Positions 45,641 to 57,100 of a stretch of DNA of 64,000 bases are shown here, piece by piece; positions within the stretch are counted from its first letter, which is position 1; every line of letters begins with the position of its first letter. Origin of the DNA: Centroberyx gerrardi (Eukaryota > Chordata > Actinopteri > Beryciformes > Berycidae). The stretch spans positions 16,285,572 through 16,349,571 of the forward strand of contig NC_136008.1 in assembly GCF_048128805.1 (NCBI RefSeq). Direction: 5' to 3'. The translations under genes and the position numbers were made by a program. Below the pieces are notes generated by a model. The model did no database searches and was not told the DNA's origin. It worked only from the letters and a program-made list of their open reading frames with translations.

Positions 45641-45689
45641 TGGTTGAGAGAGTGGGAGCTGTAGGGGTGGAGGGGGGTCCTTAAGTAGG

Positions 45690-45846
45690 AGCGGACTTTA
45701 TCGCTCTCCTCCTTTCTAGTGGGGGTCCTTTCTCTCTCCTCTTTCCTCCTAGTTCATACCCAGCAAGTCTATGTGAGCTTTTCCAATCAGATGGAGGGAG
45801 CAACACAAAGAAAGACATAAAGCCAAGAACGAAATCATTATCCTGG
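45690..45846 (+). promoter_or_regulatory. tnxb: Possible non-coding first exon or promoter of tnxb
   Basis: A CT-rich stretch (CTCTCCTCCTTTC repeated) is followed by a block ending ATCCTG|GTAGGTTAAT, a plausible donor. It would splice to the acceptor at 47458-47460 (TTTATTTGTAG) that begins the exon holding the tnxb start codon. There is no protein evidence, and the link is inferred from position only. Confidence 0.3.
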
Positions 45847-46194
45847 TAGGTTAATTATGTTTCTCCATGCATGATATACTGCCATGGTATCATAGTGGTA
45901 ACTGCAATCATTTGAATGTATGGATTCATATATTCTAGTTAGATGTCTGCAGACTGTATATCATTGTTCATTGCTTGATATTACAATGTATTTCATGGAG
46001 CACAGCTGAAAACTCTTTCTCAGTGAATGATATTTTGAATAATAAATGAAAAGAAGTGAGTAAAAATGTGAAAACAAAAGTCATCCTGTTGCTGAACACT
46101 CTGCTGTAAGAAGTAGAACAGTTTCTGCATACATTCGATTTCATAAGCAATTACACTGCACTGGTTTTGGTGAATAGTGTGCAGAATAAATAGA

Positions 46195-46265
46195 ACAAAA
46201 TAGAACATAATAGAATAACAACTTTATTGTCCCCATGGGGAAATTTGGGTTGCAGTGTAACACAT
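46195..46265 (-). mobile_element. 3' tail of a LINE
   Basis: The plus strand reads AATAGAATAACAACTTTATTGTCCCCATGGGGAAATTTG. The complement of this is the common 3' end of fish non-LTR elements, ending in short tandem ATTCT/ATTTT units. Only the tail is present. The surrounding 45.85-47.45 kb otherwise shows nothing recognisable. Confidence 0.5.
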
Positions 46266-47596
46266 TTGAGGTGTTCAACTATTCATGCATGATGCACATG
46301 CATGAATAGTTTAACCAGGTATCATTCTATGGTAGCATGAATATAGAATTGAGCTTCAATCATTTTTCATTTCACTAAAATGATTACTGTGATAGCATGA
46401 CAATTTACATTTGAAAAGTAAAGGGTGTGACTGCTTTAATTCAGTCAGATCTGCACCCATTTAGTCAATCAATCCATGCACCCCCATACAGCATTGAAAA
46501 TATACAGTATTTGCTTGCTGTGTGAGCACCTCTATGCATTTTCAACATGCTGCCTGATTTATTTAATTCTCTAGAGATTTAAAGCCAACTGTGGACATAC
46601 TTCTTTTAGTGGTTTTCATGAGATGTGGGTGCAGAAGATTATGTAACCCTCTGTATAGTGAAAGACGTACAGTGTCCCAGAGTTCTATACAATAAAGCTC
46701 TGTTAGCTCTCTGCATAGTCTCTCCAGCAGCTCTCTAGAGTTCCTGCTCAAGTCACCTTTTTCCTTCCTGCTCACAATCAGCTTAATTTAGTTTTCACTT
46801 ACTCTGGCAAGCCATTGAATCAACTATTTTGGTTGATTGGGGCACTGCTGTATTTTTTGGACTTACATTTGGTTTATAGTCACCACTTAAAAAAATAATT
46901 AATTCTGAGCTGACTGAATGCCTGTAAGGTTTAGCATGGCCTAGTGTAGCCTACTATGGGCAATGAGCATAGAGTCTTTTGAACAAATATTTAAAAAAAA
47001 TAGCATTTTCCATAATCTTTTTGTTCAGTGTAAAGAATTTAAGGCAATTTCAACTCAGTAACTAGTTTATGCAAGATGCTTATTTTTTCCCAAACTTTTA
47101 CGGTGGTACACAGAGAAAAGTGTTTGGAAGAAAGTAGAGAAAATAGAGGTAGAATAGAGAATCTGAGTCTCTCCTTTCCCTCAACAACTATCATCAAGCA
47201 ACCCTTAAGTGAGGCACTGAACCCAACATTGCTCCAGTGTAACTACTCAGTGGCCAGCAGTAGAAGACTGTGGTTGTACCAGGGTGCAGCCAGTGTGAAT
47301 GGGAAGTCTATGAGTGTGAAGCTGGGCAGTGCTGAAAAAGAGCATGTATGCTCAGCAAAACCGTTTTCTGGATAAATAAAGGTTAAAAATGTCTTTGCAT
47401 AAAATTTCAAGCATTAAACTTGATTCATGATTCAACTCTTTCATTTTTTTTTATTTGTAGGAAAGAGCTGGCAAATCACCTTGAATCCTGGTCACTGAAA
47501 TATAGAGGAAGGAGTTCATAATTTTCCAGCAGCATACATACAGATCCTGCAAAGGCCATTCCATCTCTGGTTACTGCTGGTAGCTGCTGGCTAAAA

Positions 47597-50500
47597 ATGC
47601 TGTTTACTCTAGGACTTCTCCTCCTGCTCACCCCATTTCCCTCCTTTCAAGCCACGACCAATGAGAAGAGAAACTCCACAGGAAGTGACATGACCAAACC
47701 CAATGCCGTTTTCACCCTCTCGAAACCAAAAACCACTGCTACTCTTGCCAAACAGGCCCTTCGCCCCACCCTAAAGCCAAACACAGTTAATCAGACAGTT
47801 TTACCCACTTCAACCACCAACCAAAAACCTCCAACAGTCAATGCTCCAAAGAGCACCAAAAGCAAGCCCAGCCCCACAGTAATTCAAACCACTCTGTCAG
47901 CACCCGCAAGGCCTACTACAGCCAATGGCACCACAACCGCCAAAGACAAGCTCACACTCTCAGTCAATCAGACTGTTTCAACTAAATCTCCGTCAGCCAG
48001 CGAAGTGAAGACTACCAAAGACAAGCCCGCCCCCACAGTAGTCCAAAATGTTCAGTCAACATCTGCAAAATCTGCTCCAGCCAGTGGCGCTAAAACCACC
48101 AAAGACAAACTCACAGCCTCAGCCAATCAGACTGTTTCAATTAAATCTCCTTCAACCAGTGATGGGAAGATTACCAAAGACAAGCCTGCTCCCACTGCAG
48201 TTCAAAATGTTCAGTCAACACCCACAAAGCCTACTTCAACTAGAAGTAGCACAACCACCAAAAACAAACCCACAGCCTCAGTCAATCAGACTGTTTTAGT
48301 TAAATCTCCCTCAACCAGTGAAATGAAGACAACCAAAGACAAGCCTGCCCCCACAGTAGTTCAGGCTGTTCTGTCAACACCCATAAAAGCTGCTGCAGCT
48401 AGTGGTACCATGGCCGACAAAGACAAGGCCGCAGCCTCCGTCAGTCAGACAGCTGTGATCAAATCGCCTACAACTGGTGTTGTGAAGAGCACCAAAGACA
48501 AGCCTGCCCCCTCGCAGCCGATCAAGGTGGTCATAAGTGACGGCTGTGACTCCAGCCACACCAAGGAGCAGGAGCTGAAGCTGAAACCTGGCTCTCCTCT
48601 GGTGATGACTCATAAGATCAGCTTGGTGCCTGGAGGCTGCACTGGGGGCTGTGAGGCTGAGATGGCTGCGCTAAAAGGACGTGTGGCCCGACTGGAAAGG
48701 GAGATGTCCTCCCTAAAGGATAAATGTATGGTTTCATTATCACTATGTCATCATTATGGTTTCATTATGTACAGTTTCATCATTCACATTTAGTATTGTT
48801 CTGCTCCATTAATCAGATTAGCACTATTTTTTGACACAACTCATCAGGGAAGTGGATTTTATAACTGACACTACTAAAGACTATTTTGTTAATATGCAGC
48901 CCCTCTAATTGTGGTTCTCTTTGTTTCTGCTCAGGTCCATGTTCAGTAAATTGTCCAAATGACTGTAATGGCAATGGAAAATGTGAGAAGGGGAAATGTG
49001 TCTGCCTCCAGGGATTCCTAGGTCCAGACTGCAGTAAGTGTGCACCTGGAGCCGACTGCAATAAAAGTAAGTGAGAGTGTGTAGCTGTCATCGGGACATG
49101 GTACAGTCCAGGATACAGATTTTTCAGAGAGAGTCAAGTTATTTTCATATTGTCATGGTTAGAATATCTTATGCATTTCCTGATCCGAAACCACTGCTAT
49201 CCAATTTCAGAAACTGCCAAAGGGAAGGTCAAGATAACAGTGGAGACAGTGACCCTGCAGGTGAACCAAGGCAGCAACGCCATCAAGGAAAATACACAGG
49301 GGAAGAACACCAAGGCCGAGCAGACACTCTTCCAAAAGAAGGACCAGAAGAAGGGCACTGAAGGCAAAGAGACTGACACCAAACCCAAAGTGGCCACTAA
49401 TGTAAAAGGGGGCATTATTAAAACAGTAGCAAAACAAGGAGCTTCTGCTGGTAAAATAATTATTAAAGGTTCTGCAAGTGCCACAAAGACCAGTCGCCCA
49501 ACTGTTGGTCAAGTCCTGCTGAAACATGAGGGAAGAAAGCAAGAGGAGGCACGCAAAGGCAAAACTACTGTCCTGACCTCTAAAAAGCCCCTCCCAAAAA
49601 CTGATGTCAAGCTAGTTACTGTTAAGGAAGGAGCTGCAGGTAAAGTACATTCTAAATCTGACCAACTGAAAGACCAACCTCAAACCAATATTACCCAGAG
49701 CAATGTGAAGAAATCTAATGGTACGGTTAAAGTTCTGACCATTCTCACCAAGGTCATGGAAACATCTAACAACAAGACAAGGGCAGGGAAAGAGACCCTG
49801 GAGCAATCCACCTTGGCTGAGAAGAACGCTACCCAATCATCTGGAAATAAACTCATCAAAAAGGTCAAAGCAGAGAATGTAAATGTGACAAAAGTCGTGC
49901 AATCTGTTGAGAGCAAAAACACTGAAGCACGCAAGATTGGGTCTGGAAAAGGGAAAATTACACAGAGTACACAGAGGAGTCAGTACCTAGTGAATACGAC
50001 CATCGCAGCGACATCAGATGAGGCAAAAGTTATTCAGGACAAAACAGCTGTCCAGTCTTCTGGGAACACCACCAGGAGGACAGGAGGTGGCATAGGCTCT
50101 GTGAAGGTTGTGAACATCTCCTCCTACAGCTTCACTGTCACATGGTCAGCTCCGCAAGGGATGTTCAAGAACTTCACCGTGATCAGAAGAGAGCAGAGAG
50201 CAGAGGGTGAGGAGGACGAAGATGAAGAGGTAGAAGAGGGAGCTCTTGAAGGAGACAAGACCGCCACAGCTAAGAACACAACTGAGGTCCAGATACAGAG
50301 CGAGAGCACCAATGGAACGGCTTCCTCTGCTAAAGTTCTTGGATCCAGAGGTAAAGCTGAAAGCAAGAGAGTCTCCATGGTTCTCCCTGGCAGCGTACGC
50401 TCTGTGGAGTTCAGTAACCTTCGGTCGCAGACACGCTATGCCCTGCTCATTTATGGTACTGCTCCTGGGAAGAGGTCCAAGATTCACAGAGTAACTGTAA

Positions 50501-53273
50501 CTACAGGTAATTAAAATTATACCGCATTGATAATTTATGTGAACTTCCTGTAGTATTGCCAGTGAGTATACTGAAGGCAATAAATGCACCCCCTCTTCTC
50601 CCCTTTTTCACTTTGCAATATTTATTCACGGGTTGCTGATTAAAAGAAATTAAATAAAAATCTTCTGACACCATATTGTCTTTTCTTTTCCTCTCGCCAG
50701 GTCCTGAGCCAGCCACAGAGCTAGTGTTCAGCAACGTAACAGAGTCTTCTCTCACAGTGTCCTGGTCCAAACCAAAGACCACATTCACAAGCTTCAGGGT
50801 CACATACACCCACTCTGTCACAGGTCTGTCCAAGGTTTCCTATCTACTATATCTCCTCTCACAATTTTCTTGCTGAATTCACAAATGTAATGCCTGTAAA
50901 TGATCACAGTATCAGTCTGTGTGGCTCATTCATCAGTTTGCATGAGTGTGTAAAGTGTAAAGGTGTAATATTGGTGATGTATCATCCTACCAGGGGAGAG
51001 CCGCTCTGTGACTATGGACTCCCAGCAGTCTCATCTGGTTCTGTCAAAATTGTCTGCTGGGTCTTCTTACATAATCAGTGTAACTACCACACAAGGCAAG
51101 GTCCAGAGTGATGCCCTCACATCCACTATCACCACAGGTACACAGCCAGTTAAACTGGATTTTGGTATGATTTGGATGTCTTAGTCTGTGAAAAAAAACT
51201 AAAAATAACGCACTATGGATTGTCTCCTGACTGCAGTGCCCGCCCCTCCAACCCATCTTCAAGCCATCAGTATTACAGATACCAGAGCTGTGCTGCAATG
51301 GACGCCCAGTCTGGGAAAAGTAGACCGTTTCATCATCAGCTATGAGTCCTCAAAGAGTGAGTGCAGCAAAATCCCCCTACTCTAGCTGTTTCATCCAGGA
51401 CTAAGGATTAAGCTGTTTTATTACTTTTCCCTTTTGCCACAGCTCCTAATGTGACTGTGACAGTAATGGTGTCTGGAAACTCAGTGGAGCACCAGCTGAG
51501 AGGGCTGCAGAGAGGCACCCTGTACACAGTCAAGGCCCTGAGCCAGAAGGACAGTCTCCAGAGCACAGCCATTTCAACAACATTCACTACTGCTAACGGT
51601 GAGTAGAAGGGGAATAAATAAAGATTAGGCGTCTCTAGTTGTTATGTGCAAAGTCTGGGTATAATATAAACTAAACAGATATGCGTTATTGTGCTCCTCA
51701 GCGGTTAAAGCCAGTGAAGTGGGTGCTCGCTCTGCAGTGATAGCGTGGAAAGCACCCACTGTTGCGTTTCACAGCTACAGACTGACCTACTACGTGGTAG
51801 GAGAGGAGACAAAGGTGAGCAATGCGCCCTCAGCATTGATACTTACATAGATGAAAAGAGAACCTTAACACTTAGAGCACTGGTGAAAAGATTTGGTGTG
51901 TGTGTGTTTATGTATATATCAGGAGGTGATCCTGGACTCCACCATCACAGAGTATAAGCTGACAGGGCTGCTGTCTATGTCCCGGTACATTGTTCTGGTA
52001 CAAGGAGTGAGAGATGGACAGTACACATCTGTTGTCACCACAGAATTCCTCACAGGTAATGCATTTTAAATACTGCATTCCCTGAGACAAGCCTCTACTA
52101 TTTTACCTGTCCTCTCAATACAACTCATTATTTTATAGTAATTCTTTTCACACCTTTTTTTAATCTCTCAGGGAAGCTGCGTTTCCCTTTCCCTACTGAG
52201 TGCTCCCAGGAGCTGCTGAATGGAGCGCTGCAGTCAGGAGAGGTGGATATCTACCCCCAGGGGAGAGAGGGAGGAGCAGTCAGAGTCTACTGTGACATGG
52301 AGACAGATGGCGGCGGCTGGACGGTGGGAGAAATTGATGTTACTCGAATTAAACTTTGCATTAACGCAATGGCAGATCTAGACAGTATCCAACCGGTGCT
52401 GTGATTGTTTTCTAGGTGTTCCAGAGAAGGATGAATGGAAAGACAGACTTCTACAGAACCTGGAGCGACTACAGCACTGGCTTTGGAAACCTCAGCGAAG
52501 AGTTCTGGCTTGGTACAGTTGGGGTTCATCCTGATTATGATCAAATCTACATCAAAACGTTATTCAATAAAACTGACTAAACTGTGCACTCCTTCTCCCT
52601 ACCACCATCAGGAAATGAGCTTCTGCACAACCTGACCAGTGTTGGCCCTGTGAGTCTGAGGGTGGACCTGCGAGCAGGAAATGACACAGCTTATGCTCAC
52701 TACTCCAACTTCACCATCGACACAGAGGAGAAGCACTACACCATCATGGCATCCAGCTACACGGGAACAGCAGGTACAATTTTTAAGATTGGACAATAGA
52801 AGAATTCTCTTGAACATGTATAGTATATGCTACCCTTTATTCCTGATAGGGCTTGTTTGAGATAAGCACATCTTAATTTTACTGTATTTCCCAATCAGGT
52901 GACTCTATGAGGTACCACAATGGGCGGCCATTCTCCACCCGGGACAAGGACCCAGATACTTTGGGGATCCACTGTGCCAGGGCCTATATGGGTGGCTGGT
53001 GGTACAAGAACTGCTATAAGACCAACCTCAATGGTCTCTATGGCATCAACAGTAACAATCAGGTACAATCTACCTCCCTGAAGTTATCTTAATGAAGACT
53101 AATGTACTTCAAACAGCTATTGTTATAGCACATTACCCAAATGTAATCTCTCAACTGTTTCTGTTATGCTGCAGGGAGTGGTCTGGATAGACTGGAAAGG
53201 TAAAGACTCCTCCATTCCCTCTACCGAGATGAAGCTCAGACCGTCTGGCTTCTCCCCTGCAACTCACGGCTAA
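47597..53273 (+). CDS. tnxb: Tenascin-X-like extracellular matrix glycoprotein (compact form)
   Basis: Coding exons 47597-48725, 48935-49066, 49211-50506, 50701-50823, 50994-51137, 51237-51356, 51443-51598, 51702-51814, 51923-52055, 52172-52323, 52416-52512, 52612-52773, 52899-53062 and 53175-53273 sum to 4020 nt (1339 codons plus stop). Order: signal peptide ([18 protein letters not shown]); Thr/Ser/Lys/Pro-rich region with about 50-residue repeats; a heptad segment (about 355-376) as in tenascin trimerisation domains; one EGF domain (about 377-420, [14 protein letters not shown]); a long Lys/Ser-rich region; four fibronectin III domains, the first with an acidic insertion; and a C-terminal fibrinogen-like globe (1116-1339, with DGGGW and GGWWYKNC). 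Domain order plus fibrinogen globe identify a tenascin. Position between C4 and cyp21a2 makes it TNX. It is far shorter than mammalian TNXB, with one EGF and four FN3 domains. An AATAAA at 53702 may end the transcript. Confidence 0.92.
47900..48520 (+). repeat. tnxb: Tandem protein-coding repeat of about 150 bp in tnxb
   Basis: Roughly four imperfect copies of a unit encoding [12 protein letters not shown]..., then a Ser/Thr/Ala stretch, then [18 protein letters not shown]. The phases at about 47955, 48105, 48255 and 48405 mark the NQT/SQT-containing half. Each copy carries a potential N-glycosylation site (NQT), except the last, which has SQT. The unit is Thr/Ser/Lys/Pro-rich and probably heavily O-glycosylated. 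Confidence 0.75.
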
Positions 53274-54090
53274 GGACGTAGTGCAATCTCTATGACCTCT
53301 CCGACCCTAAAACCTTACATCTGAAAAACAGAGAATCAAAGGGCTCCAGGAATCCAGAAGAGAGTGGCTCTCACACTTGCTGCATCTTACTATCTAACTA
53401 AAGTTGCATGTACATTCGTTGTGGCAGCTGTAATGACAGCTTATCGATAAGTGTGATTCAACGCACCAGGAATTTATTCTATTTGGCTGTTGTGCGTCAT
53501 CAGCTGTTTGTTTAGGAAATGTACCAGTAGAGAGGAGAGATATTTTTTATTGCAACATTTTGTATTGTATTGTGCTGTTCTGCCTGACCCTTCCATGTCT
53601 ACACAGTTTTGTTTTGACTCTAAAACACTTCTATTGTGCACCACCAAGGTATGCCACCCCACTACTACTGTAATTAAGTATGCACTGTCTCACTCTATTG
53701 GAATAAATGTGGCTAAAGTGGGTCTGAAGTGTGTTTCTTCTACCCTCCCCCCCCCTTCCCTTCTCTAAAAGATAAACAAAAGCAAGTATATCTGTCAAGT
53801 GACTTATTATCATGTCCTTCAGTCCCTTCCATGGCAACTGTGGATTATCAAACTTCTTCTTTGCTCCCAACCTATTTCCAACAACAAAAAGAGAGTAAAG
53901 CACTTTCTACATAAACACTGTTGAATTGTAATAAATTACTACTTTCACTACCTTTATATGCTTATAAAGCTGCCTCTTGTTGGATTCATCTTAACGTCAG
54001 AGATCTTGACCCCTATCAGGTCAAAAAAATATGTTGCCATCCTTGACTGCAGTGAAACACTAACATCATAAGCTAAGAGGCGTGGATAAG
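53274..54090. other. tnxb 3' UTR and cyp21a2 upstream region
   Basis: Contains the tnxb 3' UTR with AATAAA at 53702-53707 and a C-run at about 53744-53756. The right end holds the cyp21a2 upstream sequence, with an AGGTCA half-site at about 54018-54024 (TCAGGTCAAA) that could bind SF-1-type receptors. No coding exon was seen. Confidence 0.45.
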
Positions 54091-54093
54091 AAG

Positions 54094-54157
54094 ACTATAA
54101 AAGGGGCCAGCAGAGAGATGAACAGCTTTTTGAAGTGGGACAGCAATAAGACACAGA
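54094..54157 (+). promoter_or_regulatory. cyp21a2: cyp21a2 core promoter
   Basis: A TATA box (CTATAAAAGG) lies at about 54095-54104, some 55 bp before the start codon, so the 5' UTR is short. An AGGTCA half-site about 75 bp upstream would fit regulation by steroidogenic factor 1, as known for mammalian CYP21; binding is inferred. Confidence 0.55.
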
Positions 54158-57100
54158 ATGGCTGTAGAAATATCAGTGATCAGTGTGGTAGCTGTGCTCG
54201 TGGTTGTAGTGCTCGTGACGTTATTGATCCACATTTCTGGACAGAGAGACAGATCCATACAGGGAGATCACAAGGAAAGTAAGTCTACAGGTAGCCATCT
54301 AGTTTTCTTTTCAATCCCATTTGACCATATTTATTGCTTTATTAGCTTACTTGAAATCACCACAATCAGATATGAATGGGACAGATATTCAACACATGGA
54401 CAACCGTGTACGCTACTGGACTTAATTATTGATCCACTGGACTTAATTACTAATCATCCTCTTTCTGCCTTCTTATCTTTGTCTTTCCTAACTCCTCCAC
54501 GCAGTAGTTGAATCTAAACTACTGCAATATCTCTATCAGTTTCTTCCCTGCTCCTCTTCTCCTTCCCTCCCAGGTCCTCCCAGCCTCCTTCTCTTAGGCA
54601 ATATGATGGAGCTGACACACGACCACCTGCCCATCCACCTGACCAACCTGGCACAACGCTATGGAAGCATCTACCGCCTTAAATGCGGCAACACTAGTAA
54701 TCAGTCAATTTCAGATTCCTGGATTTTACCCAATTGTCAGATTTTGACAGAAATAACAAGCGAGTCAAGGCTTTTAGGAACATTTCTGTATTTACTTATG
54801 TCTTATCTATATGTCTACATTAGGACTCTCCGCTGTATCAAAACCCCTTGTTAGTTTGTATTTTGTGTTTTTTTTCCCAGCCATGGTGGTGCTTAATAGT
54901 AATGACGTCATAAGAGAAGCACTGGTCAAGAAATGGTCAGACTTTGCTGGGAGACCACATTCTTACACAGGTAAAGGACTCAAACTTCTTCTGCCACTTG
55001 AGCCACAGTGTTATGGATAAATATTGTGTTGTCCTCAACCTCTTCCTCCCCCCTCGATTCCATACATTTGTCAGGAGATATTGTGTCTGGGGGCGGGCGC
55101 TCCATCTCTCTGGGGGATTACAGCGAGGAATGGAAGGCACATCGGCGTCTAGTCCACGGTGCTTTGCAGCGTTGCTCCCAGCGGTCTTTGCATGATGTGA
55201 TTGAGAGACAGGCGCTGCACCTGCGACAGGTACAGAACATGAGACACTCAGTGTACTGTAAGAGAAGGAACAGATAGCAAGACAGCATCAATAAGTAGAC
55301 AATACAGTGCCTCATCTAAAAAGTAATAGCCTGAAATGGAAAAGGAGAGATCCAGACAGCGTTACCATTCCACTACACTCATCATCCCAAATGTTGGGTA
55401 TTTTCCAAAATGGTCACATAAACAAATAAAATATTTAAAACGATTATCTATTATTCATTGCTGAAAATGAATCTTTTACCATTTAGGTTTTGATGGGCTA
55501 TCAAGGCAGTGCTGTGGATCTCTCTGAGGATTTCACTGTGGCAGCCAGTAATGTCATCACCACTCTGGCTTTTGGAAAAGAAGTGAGTGTCTGTCCTCCC
55601 CTCAGCACAGTGTGTGCCCTCTGAGGAAATGAAAAGGAGAGTATTAGAGATGGAAAAATCTGTTTTTCATCAATGAACAGTGGTGGTTTTCTCATGTGGT
55701 TGTGGCAGATATGTGCTTGGTTGCCTGGTGATGTTGAGAATTGGGCAAGGTTGCTGTTTATGTTGCCCATCTTAGCAGTTTGAGTTACATAAGAAATAAC
55801 CAAAGTTGTAAATTCATAATGACACTGTTAGTGGACAGAGTATTTCAGTGGTAGGGTATAATAACTTGTAAATCTGCTTTGTTCTTTAGTATGACAAGAG
55901 TTCAGTGGAGCTGCAGCGTTTGCACAGCTGTCTGAATGAGATCGTTGCTCTGTGGGGCTCCTCGTGGATTTCTGCTCTGGACTCCTTCCCACTGCTCAGA
56001 GTCAGTAGATGTTCACTATGATGACTATAATTAACAGGGTATACACTAACACATTCAGAATAGGATTTCACACATTATGTGATGTTCTCTTTTCTCACAG
56101 AAATTACCCAATCCTCCGTTTGCCCGTCTCCTGAAAGAGGTGGCCAGGAGAGATGAAATCATAAGGACACACCTAAACAATTACAAGGTTTGTAATAACA
56201 AATGCAATACAAAAGGTTGAAAATATGGCTCACTAATTAACATTCACCAGATTTTTCCAAAAGTTCACCTATGCCATCTTGCTCAAGTCACAGGTCAAGA
56301 GACAGGTCAAAAATACAGTAGATTGGCCTGGTGGTTAGAGAAACTGTCCTGTAAATGCAACAAATATGATTATATGTACTACAAGAAAGAGGAAGAAATT
56401 GAAGCCATGGTATTTAACATATGGCAGTGTTCAAATTAAAGAGGTTACAGAAGTCAAATTATTGGGAGTTAAAATACAAAACAATCTCTCATGGACGGCT
56501 CATATTACAGATCTTTCTAAAAGAGTGATGAAAATGGCAGGAATGGTTGGACGAATTGCAAAGTTTTTATCTAAAGACATTCTAAAGGTAATATCTCATA
56601 GTCTAATCTATAGTCACATTAATTATTGCTGTGCAGTGTGGGGCAATGCAGCTCAGAGAGATATGAGGAGACTGCAGATCACACTTAACAAGGCAGCAAG
56701 AATGGTCTTAAGGTGTGGGTTTGAAAAAGGAGTGAGTGAACTACATATTACAATGGGATGGCCCACAGTAGTAGAGCATGTGAGACAACATTCTATAGTA
56801 CTAATTTCAAAAATTCAAAAGTTTAAAAAGCCAGTTAGTATTAAGGACAAACTGCTATTAGTACGTGATAAACATCAAGTTAACATAAGAATAAGAGATA
56901 AAAATCATTATGTACTACCAAAAATAAAAACTGAAATGGGAAGACGGACTTTTATTTTCAGAACTGTTAAATTATGGAATTCATTACAATAACTCACTCA
57001 AGAACAGTACGGCGGTTGGATTGTTGATTGCAAGATTTCAAGATTTAAATGTAGTTATCATCACACTATTGTATTGCACTGTCAGTAGGTTTGTAGAGTG

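Noticed and set aside
46563-46775. Minus-strand 70-codon charged frame
   Set aside because: No splice sites in phase, no domain, and flanked by repeat-like sequence.
47140-47375. Open frame just upstream of the tnxb coding exon that could be an alternative N-terminus
   Set aside because: It lacks a signal peptide and a clear domain, and is separated from the tnxb exon by stops and an acceptor. The Met at 47597 is followed by an excellent signal peptide.
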